Source: a virus
Virus record (IMG/VR): IMGVR_UViG_3300009170_000014
Span: 1 to 34,612 of that record
Strand: one strand, 5' to 3'
Length of the DNA: 34,612 nucleotides
Every line of letters starts with the position of its first letter. Within the stretch, counting starts at the first letter, position 1. The notes under the pieces are model-generated. The model saw only the letters and a program-made list of their open reading frames with translations. It ran no database searches and was not told the DNA's origin. A program made the translations under genes and the position numbers. Shown piece after piece: positions 16,399 through 23,926 of this stretch.

Positions 16399-17377
16399 TT
16401 AACTTATCTTTTAATAAAGGGGTTAACTGGTCTTTAACTTTATGAATGCCATGATCTCTTACAGAATCAGATAAATCTTTTGACATATCAAGAATAACAT
16501 ATGGTATACCATACTTATCTTTATATTTCTTCATAGATTCTTTTCCTGCATTATCATTGTCAAATAAAGTACAGATACCTTTATATTTATGTTTATATGC
16601 TGTGATAGCATGTTCTGGTATCAAAACATTTTCACTATCCGGGGCTATTGCCTCAGCATTCTTATATCCAAGTTTAGTAAAAGCCATTATATCTTTCAAT
16701 GAACTACAGATAACTAGATATGGTAATTCCATAGTTAATTGGTCTGAGCCTTGAGTATAATCTTTTATCTTAATAAATTTATGATCCTTTGTATAGGGAT
16801 GATAAATTTTATACAACAAACCATCTTTTCTAAAATAACCATACATATTAGTGCCTTTAATAGTAAGTTCTTTTATTTCACCTTCTTCTTCTTTTGAAAG
16901 TATATACTCTGCTAAAGGCATTACATTATAAAACTCTAAAAGTTTAGAGCTTATGTGGAATTTACCCCAGAATTTACTATCTAGGTTAGTCCATGTTCTT
17001 GTAGCAAAATTTGTTACTTTGAATTTAGTTTGTCTTTTAAATTCTCTTATACTATAATCTTCCTTATTGGTAAGAGTATAAGTATTGTAATCTTCAATTA
17101 TCTTATAAGCAGTCTCTCCACGAGTACTTAAAGTAAACATCTGCTGTATTAAATCTAAAGCATCTCCTGTTTTACCAGTAGAAAAGTCTTTATATCTATA
17201 AGTTGTGTTCTTTGAATAATATATATACATTGATGGAGTTTTGTCATTAGGATTAAATACTGATTTAATCTTTATGTCTTGTCCACTCAGCTTTTCTGTT
17301 AAGTTTAAATAATGTTCATAGACCCATTCTCTAGGAACTTCACTTATACTTGTAATCAATGATTTTATTCTTAACAT
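16391..17377 (-). CDS. DnaG-type primase with TOPRIM domain
   Basis: The N-terminal part (FNPNDKTPSMYIYY, YRYKDFSTGKTGDALDLIQ) follows the DnaG/CHC2 layout but lacks the zinc-binding cysteines. The TOPRIM part has PYLVICSSLKDIMAFTKLGY, GICTLFDNDNAGKES with the DxD, and ILDMSKDLSDSV. The glutamate normally found in the first TOPRIM strand (EGxxD) is replaced by serine (SSLKD), as I recall for other phage primases of this group. The enzyme would make RNA primers for the PolB and helicase encoded nearby. A strong terminator ends 14 nt before its ATG, so its expression depends on read-through. Confidence 0.85.
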   Translation of the reverse strand: MLRIKSLITSISEVPREWVYEHYLNLTEKLSGQDIKIKSVFNPNDKTPSMYIYYSKNTTYRYKDFSTGKTGDALDLIQQMFTLSTRGETAYKIIEDYNTYTLTNKEDYSIREFKRQTKFKVTNFATRTWTNLDSKFWGKFHISSKLLEFYNVMPLAEYILSKEEEGEIKELTIKGTNMYGYFRKDGLLYKIYHPYTKDHKFIKIKDYTQGSDQLTMELPYLVICSSLKDIMAFTKLGYKNAEAIAPDSENVLIPEHAITAYKHKYKGICTLFDNDNAGKESMKKYKDKYGIPYVILDMSKDLSDSVRDHGIHKVKDQLTPLLKDKLNG

Positions 17378-17390
17378 AGTTTTAGTATAA

Positions 17391-17413
17391 AAGGGGAGTT
17401 ATTAGCTCCCCTT
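17391..17413 (-). terminator. Intrinsic terminator between the SSB candidate and primase
   Basis: On the minus strand GGGGAG and CTCCCC (plus flanking AA/TT) form an 8-bp stem around CTAATAA, followed by TTTTAT. It begins 8 nt after the stop of the 236-aa gene and ends 14 nt before the primase ATG, too close for a separate primase promoter, so it likely acts as an attenuator. Confidence 0.9.
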
Positions 17414-17420
17414 GTTAATA

Positions 17421-18131
17421 TTAAAGATCAAAGTCTGATCCTGAATTTGTGATAAGACCACCTGATGCATCTAATGTATCAGTAGCATCTCCAAATTCAC
17501 TAACAGCTGTAACTGCTTTTCTTTTAATGTGAGTACCTTCTGCAAACTTTATAAGTTTACTTGGTTCAGCAGCTAAAGCTTCAACAGGTACACCATCTTT
17601 GCTATATTTTGGTAAATACAAATCATAGCTGTTATATCCAGCTTTGTTTTGATATTCTTTACCTGCAATACAGAAATTAAATAAAGTGTCTTTGTAAGGT
17701 TTGTCTTTACCAAAAGCAGCAAACAATGATTCAACTGTATCATGTTTATTGTCTTGCTTATCTAACCAAGAATCACAACCTAAGCTAATACACAATTGTT
17801 TAAGAGCTTTTAATAATTCTTTATCTCTGCTTACAGCAATACCAGATTTAGTTTCACCATCAGCAAAAGCCCATTCAGTTAATTTAACTGTACCTACTTT
17901 TCCAGCATGTCTACCTAATTCAGGCTTGTCTTTGTTAATAAAGAAGCCTTCAAATGCATCACCCATTGATTCACTTTCTAAACTTAATAAAACATTATAG
18001 GCACCTTCCTTGTATTTAAACTCTTCAAGGGCTACATTGTTAATTTTACATTTTTGAGATCCTGGTTCTAATGTTTTAGCAACTCCTTCTCCACCAACTT
18101 TGATGTCTTTTGTACTTAATTTTCCGCTCAT
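17421..18131 (-). CDS. Probable single-stranded DNA-binding protein (236 aa)
   Basis: No SSB signature can be proven by eye, but several features point to it. The protein has a strand-rich domain with an early KCKINNVALEEFKYKEGAYN-type segment, an FNFCIAGKEYQNKAGYNSYD segment, a basic stretch (HIKRKAVTAV) and a low-complexity tail ending SGSDFDL, like the acidic aromatic tips of phage ssDNA-binding proteins. It sits between the primase and a RecT-like protein and is followed directly by a strong terminator, as expected for a product needed in large amounts. Alternative: a conserved phage replication protein of another type. Confidence 0.5.
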   Translation of the reverse strand: MSGKLSTKDIKVGGEGVAKTLEPGSQKCKINNVALEEFKYKEGAYNVLLSLESESMGDAFEGFFINKDKPELGRHAGKVGTVKLTEWAFADGETKSGIAVSRDKELLKALKQLCISLGCDSWLDKQDNKHDTVESLFAAFGKDKPYKDTLFNFCIAGKEYQNKAGYNSYDLYLPKYSKDGVPVEALAAEPSKLIKFAEGTHIKRKAVTAVSEFGDATDTLDASGGLITNSGSDFDL

Positions 18132-18159
18132 GTTATTTATTTTTTATGTTATTATGTTA

Positions 18160-18789
18160 TTATTTAACTTCTGTATAATTTGTATCTACTACTTCTGAGA
18201 TTGTACCATCATCATTTCTTTTAACTTGTTCTTCTTTTAAGAAAGTATCAGCAAGTTCTTCTGCAGTATACAAACCTAGTAACATATCAGCACCAATTCT
18301 ATTAGCACCTTTAGCAAGACATCTAGCATAAAGCATTTCTCTTGGCATTCTTGTCCAGTTATCTTTACTAGTTAAACCTTGAAGAGTAGCATCTTTCCAT
18401 GTAAATGAACATGTTTCATTCATACCATCTCTAGTAAAAACAATTGTAGTTCTTCTATCAGTTGGTTTAGTACCATCAGGTTTTGGTGATATAATATCTG
18501 TAGATCCATCAGGATAAACATATACACCATCTTCTTTAGTATAAAACTTTATATTACCTCTTCTTAGTAATGCACCAATTGCTTTAGCACTTAAACTTAA
18601 TCTACCTTGAATAGGTATGATATAGTGAAATGCTTGCATTGTTGGAAAGCCTAATTCTTTACCCATTTGAGCAATAGTAAAAGCTTCTTCTACAGTTTTA
18701 ATATGAGAAGGTAACTTCTTTGAGTCAATTAAGGTATTCAGAAACTTACTTAAGTCTGCTTCTGTTTTGATTACTTCATTATTTTCCAT
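18160..18789 (-). CDS. RecT-like single-strand annealing protein
   Basis: The 209-aa protein shows FTIAQMGKELGFPTMQAFHY, IIPIQGRLSLSAKAIGALL, a DRRTTIVFTRDG strand, CSFTWKDATLQGL, and PREMLYARCLAKGANRIGAD followed by LGLYTAEEL. This order (large-scale screening helices, IQGRxxLSAK, MLxARxxxxGAxR, GxYTxEEL) is that of RecT-like annealing proteins annotated in many prophages. Such proteins pair complementary single strands made by an exonuclease, here probably the PD-(D/E)XK enzyme at 9619-10647. It shares TAATG with the 192-aa gene upstream. Confidence 0.65.
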   Translation of the reverse strand: MENNEVIKTEADLSKFLNTLIDSKKLPSHIKTVEEAFTIAQMGKELGFPTMQAFHYIIPIQGRLSLSAKAIGALLRRGNIKFYTKEDGVYVYPDGSTDIISPKPDGTKPTDRRTTIVFTRDGMNETCSFTWKDATLQGLTSKDNWTRMPREMLYARCLAKGANRIGADMLLGLYTAEELADTFLKEEQVKRNDDGTISEVVDTNYTEVK

Positions 18790-19367
18790 TATTTATTTTT
18801 TATTATGTTATTAAGCCATTCTTTTTTACTAACTGGTTTGTTCAATAATATTGCTGCAAGATCTAGCATAGTCATCTCATTAATAGGAGGGTCTAAGCTT
18901 AAATCTGGCAAGTCAAAGTCAGTTTCAATAGTCTTTGTCTCTATCTTTTTTGTCTTAACTGGAGGAGCAATAGGGGCTTCTTCAATAGGTTCAGAAATAC
19001 TATATCTCTTAATTACTTTTAACTCATCTACAGGTACAAGATATCTTATGTGACCTGTTCCTGCAGCTGGTTCTGTTTTCTCATACTCCTCATCAAAATG
19101 AGGGTTGAATCTCCATAAATATAAAGTTCTCTCCATATCTTCTGGAACATTGTCTCTGTTTGTGAACTCAATATAAAGATCTTGTCCTCTACTAATTTCA
19201 CTGTGAAAAAAACTGATATATATTTCAGTCTTTCCTGTAGGCCTATAGGCCATTTTTGGTATAATAATGCTATCAGCATCACCATTTTGTACCATTGCTT
19301 TACTATGAAAATCTTTAATTAACTTAAGATTTTCCTTTTTGTCTAATCCAAAGGTTGTTGTTATCAT
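18789..19367 (-). CDS. Conserved hypothetical protein (192 aa) between helicase and RecT-like gene
   Basis: The first 120 residues look globular and strand-rich (GKTEIYISFFHSEISRGQDL, YLWRFNPHFDEEYE, GHIRYLVPVDELKVI). A low-complexity linker follows (PIEEAPIAPPVKTKKIETKT), and the last 40 residues form a helix pair around LDLAAILLNKPVSKKEWLN. The linker plus short C-terminal domain suggests a tethered partner-binding element. It overlaps the helicase by 4 nt upstream and the RecT-like gene by one base. Known in related phages without function, as far as I recall. Confidence 0.72.
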   Translation of the reverse strand: MITTTFGLDKKENLKLIKDFHSKAMVQNGDADSIIIPKMAYRPTGKTEIYISFFHSEISRGQDLYIEFTNRDNVPEDMERTLYLWRFNPHFDEEYEKTEPAAGTGHIRYLVPVDELKVIKRYSISEPIEEAPIAPPVKTKKIETKTIETDFDLPDLSLDPPINEMTMLDLAAILLNKPVSKKEWLNNIIKNK

Positions 19368-20353
19368 ATTCTTACTTTTCTTACTTGTTGTGGTGGTGTT
19401 GGGATTTCAGTTATACTCATTCTTTCAAACTCAGTTCTAAAGAAAGCTACACCTGTTTCACCATTTCTTGACTTAAGAAAATGCATAGCTAATATGGTTT
19501 TATCTCCATTTATAATATATCTTTCTACACCATAATAAGTAATTTTTTGCTTACCAGGTCTATTAAGTCCTATTAATGTATCTGCATGTTGAAGCAAAGC
19601 ATCTGCTCCAAATAAATCAGATTCTAAAATAAAGTTACCATACTTTCCATCTTCATTTCTTTCAGGGCTATCAATATTTCTATTGAGTTGACTAACTATT
19701 ATAAAAGCAATTGGGTATCTTCTCTTAAGAGTTGTTACCATTTCTCCTAATGAATATAAAGTGTCATAAACATCTTTTTCAAAAGGAGCTCTTTTTAGTA
19801 AAATAGAGTGATCTAATGTGACAATAGTATTTTTATAAATTCTTTTACCATCTTTATCTAAACTAGAATGTTCAATCATATATTCTTCAATGATTTCTTT
19901 AAATTCTAAGATATTACAGGGTTCATCTACTATGTCAATAGGATACTTTATTTGTTCTTTAGCAAAGGCTTTGCAACTTTCAAAGTCTGCATCACTTAAT
20001 CTTTCATCAGCACTACAAAGTTGTTTATAACTTTTTCCTGTATGTCCTGAATATTTTCTAATTGCAGATACCCTACCTACCATCTCAAACTGAAATTCTA
20101 AAACTCTAAAAGACATTGAAGGATTACATTTAAATGCTCCAGCTATTAGTAAATCTTTAATAATAGTTTTACCTGTAGCTGGTCTAGCTCCAATAACAGT
20201 AGTAGAATGCCATTCTATACCATTAACTGTTGCTTCATTAAAAGAATTCCAAGGAGTTTTAATACTGGTAATCTTCCCATGCATCCTGCCTTGTAAATAA
20301 GTCAAGGATTCCACAAAGCCCTCTTTCTGAGTCTTCCATTTAACTTTTGCCAT
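19364..20353 (-). CDS. DnaB-like replicative helicase (RecA-fold only)
   Basis: The 329-aa protein has a Walker A GARPATGKT at 55-63, LEFQFEM at 85-91 in the place of the DnaB H2 region, a Walker B NTIVTLDHS with D181, VSQLNRNID at 220-228 (H3) and a late LAMHFLKSRNGETGVAFF that carries the arginine-finger region. It lacks the N-terminal primase-interaction domain of bacterial DnaB, so it is the short form seen in crAss-like phages. It unwinds the fork ahead of PolB. A good Bacteroidota-type promoter lies 35 nt upstream of its ATG, so it probably opens the main replication transcript. Confidence 0.9.
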   Translation of the reverse strand: MAKVKWKTQKEGFVESLTYLQGRMHGKITSIKTPWNSFNEATVNGIEWHSTTVIGARPATGKTIIKDLLIAGAFKCNPSMSFRVLEFQFEMVGRVSAIRKYSGHTGKSYKQLCSADERLSDADFESCKAFAKEQIKYPIDIVDEPCNILEFKEIIEEYMIEHSSLDKDGKRIYKNTIVTLDHSILLKRAPFEKDVYDTLYSLGEMVTTLKRRYPIAFIIVSQLNRNIDSPERNEDGKYGNFILESDLFGADALLQHADTLIGLNRPGKQKITYYGVERYIINGDKTILAMHFLKSRNGETGVAFFRTEFERMSITEIPTPPQQVRKVRI

Positions 20354-20387
20354 GTATTTTGATTATTTGTTGGTTTTTTTCTTTAAG

Positions 20388-20418
20388 CAAACTTACTTAA
20401 AAACTTTAATATTTCAAA
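20388..20418 (-). promoter_or_regulatory. Bacteroidota-type promoter ahead of the helicase operon
   Basis: On the minus strand TTTG (20418-20415) is followed by 19 nt and then TAAGTTTG (20395-20388), a full match to the Bacteroidota housekeeping consensus TTTG, 19-21 nt, TAnnTTTG. It lies in a 98-nt gap, the longest non-coding stretch in the replication half, and points to the DnaB-like gene whose ATG is 35 nt downstream. Confidence 0.72.
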
Positions 20419-20451
20419 TACTTTTTCACAAGTAGTTGATAATCAATTGTA

Positions 20452-21030
20452 TTATTTACCAAATACTTTTTCAGTAAAAGTTGGTTGCTTAAACTCTTCA
20501 CCATTAAGTACTAAATCACAATAAGCAGCTAAATCAGATGACCATGACTTATCAGATTCTTGTTTTCTAATAAAATATTTAGAAGTTCTGGTATATTTAT
20601 ACCCTTTAGCTTCTTCAGCCTCAAGATATAATTCAGTTGCATCTAATATTACATCCCAAGCATAGTCATGCTCTGTAAAGAACCATCTAAAAGAAGTAAT
20701 AATTTCTTTGATTGGAGCTCTGGCTGGTTTATTACTACCAAGTTTCATTCTAGGAAATAAAGTATTATACTTCTCTGCATTAACATCAAAATCATCACCC
20801 ATAATTGAGTTATCAGACTTCTTAAGTTGTACTGCAAAATAAGATTCCATCTTACTGATTAAACTCATACTTTTAGGTTCTAAAAGATAAAGTTTATCAT
20901 TTTGTGTAAGCCAGGCATCTTGTATTAATAATCTTAGCTCTTGATGAACATTGATATTAGGAGGAGCTATACTATAATGAATGCAATAAAGTAGGTAAAA
21001 TTGGTTAGGAGTTAGTTTCTCCTCTGTCAT
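20452..21030 (-). CDS. Conserved replication-region protein, possible helicase loader (192 aa)
   Basis: I chose the ATG at 21030 (MTEEKLTPNQFYLLYCIHYS) because the upstream ATG at 21075 would overlap the DnaA-like gene by 71 nt and adds a sequence unlike the rest. The N-terminal third looks like a winged helix (TPNQFYLLYCIHY, LLIQDAWL). The C-terminal part has ARAPIKEIITSFRWFF, YAWDVILDATELYLEAEE and TSKYFIRKQESDKSWSSDLA, well conserved in Bacteroidota phages in my memory. Position between a DnaA-like protein and DnaB fits a loader or initiator, as with DnaD-like proteins; this is inference. Confidence 0.65.
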   Translation of the reverse strand: MTEEKLTPNQFYLLYCIHYSIAPPNINVHQELRLLIQDAWLTQNDKLYLLEPKSMSLISKMESYFAVQLKKSDNSIMGDDFDVNAEKYNTLFPRMKLGSNKPARAPIKEIITSFRWFFTEHDYAWDVILDATELYLEAEEAKGYKYTRTSKYFIRKQESDKSWSSDLAAYCDLVLNGEEFKQPTFTEKVFGK

Positions 21031-21484
21031 GTTGTTGAACAATATCAACAAGTTCATCTGTTTCTTTAAAGCCATCTTCTATTTCTTTTAGTATTGTTAA
21101 GGTTGTTTCTTCTTTAATTTCAATAAAGTTTTTTATTTTGTTTATACCATGTAAAACATTTGAATGATTAAATCCAAAATATTTACTAATACCTACTAAA
21201 GTATAGCCCATATTGTGAAGATGATAAAACATAGCTTGTCTGTAACATATTAAATCTCTATCTCTAACTCTTTGTTTTACTGTATAAACATCACCAAACT
21301 TCTTATACATTACAAAATTAACAATTTTCTCAACATCTTGTAGGGATAGAGGTCTGAGTTTGTTATTTCTATTTAAATAAAGCACTTTAGGTTGTGTTCC
21401 ATACTTTGAATAAAAGTTATCACAAAAAATTTTTACATCTTCCTCTTGCTCTTTTTCAAGTTTTTTCATTTCATTTGTTACCAT
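21005..21484 (-). CDS. DnaA domain IV-like DNA-binding protein
   Basis: Residues 74-120 contain RDRDLICYRQAMFYHLHNMG, then TLVGISKYFGFNHSNVLHGI, which follows the DnaA C-terminal helix-turn-helix with its signature (DnaA: RDHSTVLHA; here FNHSNVLHG). No AAA+ domain is present, and the N-terminal 70 residues are charged with no P-loop. It should bind a DnaA-box-like site. It may mark the phage origin, recruit the neighbour protein and DnaB, or compete with host DnaA. It overlaps the uracil-DNA glycosylase gene by 7 nt and the possible loader by 26 nt. Confidence 0.82.
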   Translation of the reverse strand: MVTNEMKKLEKEQEEDVKIFCDNFYSKYGTQPKVLYLNRNNKLRPLSLQDVEKIVNFVMYKKFGDVYTVKQRVRDRDLICYRQAMFYHLHNMGYTLVGISKYFGFNHSNVLHGINKIKNFIEIKEETTLTILKEIEDGFKETDELVDIVQQHDRGETNS

Positions 21485-22194
21485 GTTATTTCTTGGTTAA
21501 ATTGTTTTTTTGTAAGCATATTTACTTTATTAAATACATCATTACAGTCCCAAGATAATAATTCTTTGTAAGCTGCTGATGCTGGGTGACTTGTAAATAT
21601 CTTCTCTGAATATTCCGGTGCTGATTCTGCCCATTCTTGAGCTTTCTTACCCATAAATACATAGATTAAGTTAGGGTTATTAACACTAAGAAAATCAAAT
21701 AAGAATGTTAAGAAAGGTCTCCAAAGTTCATAGTGAGTTCCTGTTTTATGAATTGTAGTTGTTAAAGCACAATTCAACATAAGTACTCCTTGATTAGACC
21801 ATCTTGCCAAGTCAGCATCTCCTGTATAAGTTTCATGATATACTGTTTCTTCTAAAGCTTTAAACATATATCTCAATGATGCTTCAGGTTTACCAATATT
21901 ACTACATGAAAATGCTATACCATCAGCTACATATATTTGAGGATAAGGGTCCTGTCCTATTACTACAACTTTTAACTTGTCTAATGGACATTCCTCAAAT
22001 GCTCTAAACATCTGCTTTACTGGTGGTGTGAATCTTTTGCCGGCTCTTGCCTCTGCTAGTAATGTATTAAGAATCTTATCATATTCACTACTAAGAATAA
22101 AAGTTTTTAACTTATCTCCCCAGCCTGAATTTTTTAAGTTCTCATACAATTTTGTTTTTACTTCTTCTAAATTTACTGAATCTAGTGTGCTCAT
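21478..22194 (-). CDS. ung: Uracil-DNA glycosylase (family 1)
   Basis: The 238-aa enzyme shows VVVIGQDPYPQ with the catalytic D82 in GQDPYP (80-85), DGIAFS at 91-96, GVLMLNCALTT at 136-146 and SHPASA with H203. All are hallmarks of family 1 UDG; the usual HPSP loop is HPAS, and GQDPYH is GQDPYP, both seen in phage members. It removes uracil from DNA. UDG is a conserved gene of crAss-like phages and sits, as here, in the replication block. It is the first minus-strand gene after the lone plus-strand gene and is divergent from it by 25 nt. Confidence 0.95.
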   Translation of the reverse strand: MSTLDSVNLEEVKTKLYENLKNSGWGDKLKTFILSSEYDKILNTLLAEARAGKRFTPPVKQMFRAFEECPLDKLKVVVIGQDPYPQIYVADGIAFSCSNIGKPEASLRYMFKALEETVYHETYTGDADLARWSNQGVLMLNCALTTTIHKTGTHYELWRPFLTFLFDFLSVNNPNLIYVFMGKKAQEWAESAPEYSEKIFTSHPASAAYKELLSWDCNDVFNKVNMLTKKQFNQEITW

Positions 22195-22219
22195 ATTATT
22201 TTTTTTGTATATTTGCTGT

Positions 22220-22525
22220 ATGGAAGAAACTATTAAATATAAAACATTACCTTTTGATGCTCTTGTTGATGTACAGATATCAGGTACTTTTTACAAAAAA
22301 CTTGTTGATTTATTATCAGCATTAGCAGATTCAGTTACAGCTGAAGAATTTCAAACTGTAGTTGAAAAATTAAAAACTGATGATGCACCTAAAGATATTT
22401 TTGAAATCAATGTACATTTAATATTAGCTTTAATATTTGAGATTGAAACTAAAGGTGTAGCTCAAAACAAAGTAAAAGAAGTTGAAATTAATGCTGAAAC
22501 AGGAAAGCCTGTTACCGAAAGTTAA
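22220..22525 (+). CDS. Lone plus-strand conserved hypothetical gene (101 aa)
   Basis: The protein starts MEETIKYKTLPFDALVDVQI, continues SGTFYKKLVDLLSALADSVT, has a charged middle and ends in an acidic tail (EVEINAETGKPVTES). I recall similar short proteins in crAss-like phages, with no function. A longer open frame runs upstream, but it is antisense to ung, and the ATG at 22220 gives the conserved-looking start. It is the only plus-strand gene within 29 kb of minus-strand genes: divergent from ung and overlapping the next minus-strand gene tail to tail by 14 nt. A TATATTTG (22208-22215) lies 4 nt before the ATG and could be a -7 element giving a leaderless message. Confidence 0.72.
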   Translation: MEETIKYKTLPFDALVDVQISGTFYKKLVDLLSALADSVTAEEFQTVVEKLKTDDAPKDIFEINVHLILALIFEIETKGVAQNKVKEVEINAETGKPVTES

Positions 22526-22901
22526 TATTAACAAAATCTCCTCTTTGTATTAAAGTCTGTATTGTTAGACTTAGCTCATCTTTAGAGCAATCTGCAAATG
22601 ATTTATATTCTATTTCACCATTTACTTCTGATGATAAGCCACTAGCTGTCTTTATATCTCTTTCTACATCTTCAAATGTGTCACCTATTTCTTTAGCTAA
22701 TTCTCTGATACACACTTTAATTTTAGAAATTTGTGTATATGTACCATCTGTTAGATTAGCCTCAAAGAATACTTGAACTAGGTGATCTTCTGACAAACTG
22801 TTTAAAAATAATTTATACAAGCCTTCATCAGTATTATTTCTATAAACAAGTTTGTTTCCAGACTTCTTTAATATTACACTGTGGATAGCTTCTTGACTCA
22901 T
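22512..22901 (-). CDS. Conserved hypothetical protein (129 aa)
   Basis: The C-terminal half holds KIKVCIRELAKEIGDTFEDV, an SGLSSEV segment and YKSFADCSKDELSLTIQTLI. This helix-rich pattern ending in a conserved SFxDCSKDEL motif recurs in Bacteroidota phages and reminds me loosely of NinB-type recombination proteins, but I cannot confirm that. Its stop region overlaps the plus-strand gene by 14 nt, and its start overlaps the 38-aa gene upstream by 4 nt (ATGA). Confidence 0.68.
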   Translation of the reverse strand: MSQEAIHSVILKKSGNKLVYRNNTDEGLYKLFLNSLSEDHLVQVFFEANLTDGTYTQISKIKVCIRELAKEIGDTFEDVERDIKTASGLSSEVNGEIEYKSFADCSKDELSLTIQTLIQRGDFVNINFR

Positions 22902-23014
22902 TTTGTATTAGGATTTGCTTTTTTCCATGCTGACTTTGCTGCTTTTAAAGCTGCTTTTTCTTCTTTAGTTTTCTTATAGATTTCTCCACCTCTTGTTACT
23001 GTTGATTCTGACAT
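22898..23014 (-). CDS. Basic 38-aa microprotein
   Basis: The frame runs from ATG 23014-23012 to TGA 22900-22898, which overlaps the start of the 129-aa gene (ATGA). The peptide is a lysine- and alanine-rich helix (YKKTKEEKAALKAAKSAWKK) after a short polar head. It may bind nucleic acid or a protein partner. Support comes from the coupled junction and from filling the gap exactly. Confidence 0.5.
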   Translation of the reverse strand: MSESTVTRGGEIYKKTKEEKAALKAAKSAWKKANPNTK

Positions 23015-23024
23015 TTTATTTGTT

Positions 23025-23651
23025 TTAAATTGTTAATATAATATTGACATAATTTCTAAATAATTCTTTAAGCCCAAACTTTTCTGCATGCTTGATATAT
23101 TTTTCTATTTCTATACCATTATGTTCTATACATAAGCATTTACAGTTTACTGCTTTAAGATCAATCTGTTCTAATATAGCATAATCAGTTCCTTCAGTAT
23201 CACAGCTTATAAAATGCCATTCTGGACAAAAAGCTTTTTCTTTAAAACTATCAAATGTGAGAGTTTCAATTTCATACTGACTATATCTCATGCCATAAGT
23301 CATAAATTTTTTCTTTTCTTCTTCTACTATTGTAGAAAGTAACCCTGAATCAGCTTGTGTATAAAAACTAGAACTTTCATAAAACATAGTTGTTCCATTC
23401 TCAGCACTAATAGCAAATTCATGTAATCTTACATTATTGTTTTCATTATAAACTTTTTTAAGCTTTCTAAAAGGAATTGCTGCTGGCTCTACTAAATCAC
23501 CACACCAACCTTTTTCAAGCAAAGCTCTACTATTAGATAAGAATATGCCATCATTGGCACCTATATCTAAGAGATTTCCTTTATAATCAACACCATAATT
23601 ATCATTAAAATATTTAATGACTATGTCATCTTCTCCAAATTGTGAATACAT
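23025..23651 (-). CDS. FkbM-type SAM-dependent methyltransferase
   Basis: The 208-aa protein opens with MYSQFGEDDIVIKYF, then NLLDIGANDGIFLSNSRALL (SAM motif I at 28-35), LVEPAAIPFRKLKK and FISCDTEGTDYAILEQID. These are the marks of the FkbM methyltransferase family, which mostly O-methylates sugars and natural products. The length fits a minimal form. Together with the glycosyltransferase at 4327-5019 it may act on a glycan of virion or host surface; this link is inference. It is 10 nt upstream of the 38-aa gene. Confidence 0.82.
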   Translation of the reverse strand: MYSQFGEDDIVIKYFNDNYGVDYKGNLLDIGANDGIFLSNSRALLEKGWCGDLVEPAAIPFRKLKKVYNENNNVRLHEFAISAENGTTMFYESSSFYTQADSGLLSTIVEEEKKKFMTYGMRYSQYEIETLTFDSFKEKAFCPEWHFISCDTEGTDYAILEQIDLKAVNCKCLCIEHNGIEIEKYIKHAEKFGLKELFRNYVNIILTI

Positions 23652-23670
23652 ACTTAATTATAATTGATTA

Positions 23671-23925
23671 TTACATACCCCAATAACCTCTTGGAGCTTC
23701 TTCAATTAAGGTATCTTTGGTTGCATAATCCCAACCCCAAGATCCTTCATCATTTTCATAAGAATTTTCAATCCACTTTTGTAAAGATTCTATATCTTTA
23801 AATGATGTATTGTTAGCAGCACTACAGCCATCACAATCAGTAGACCAATAGTTAATATATATTATACCATTAGCTAACAATTGTTTTAAGCCTTCATTTT
23901 CTGCTTGTAAACTTAAATTTTTCAT
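23671..23925 (-). CDS. Small hypothetical protein (84 aa)
   Basis: Starts with a short helix (SLQAENEGLKQLLANG) and then IYINYWSTDCDGCSAANNTS with a CxxC pair, followed by tryptophan- and acid-rich segments (WIENSYENDEGSWGWDYA) and an end GYWGM. The single CxxC could bind metal with a partner or act in redox, but no family is recognised. It sits one base after the stop of the 83-aa gene upstream. Confidence 0.65.
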   Translation of the reverse strand: MKNLSLQAENEGLKQLLANGIIYINYWSTDCDGCSAANNTSFKDIESLQKWIENSYENDEGSWGWDYATKDTLIEEAPRGYWGM

Positions 23926-23926
23926 A

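Noticed and set aside
20354-20451. Replication origin in the helicase upstream gap
   Set aside because: No iterons, clustered DnaA-like boxes or strong AT/GC asymmetry visible; the gap is explained by the promoter.
21977-22219. Longer plus-strand frame running into the 101-aa gene
   Set aside because: This part is antisense to conserved ung motifs; the ATG at 22220 gives the protein-like start.
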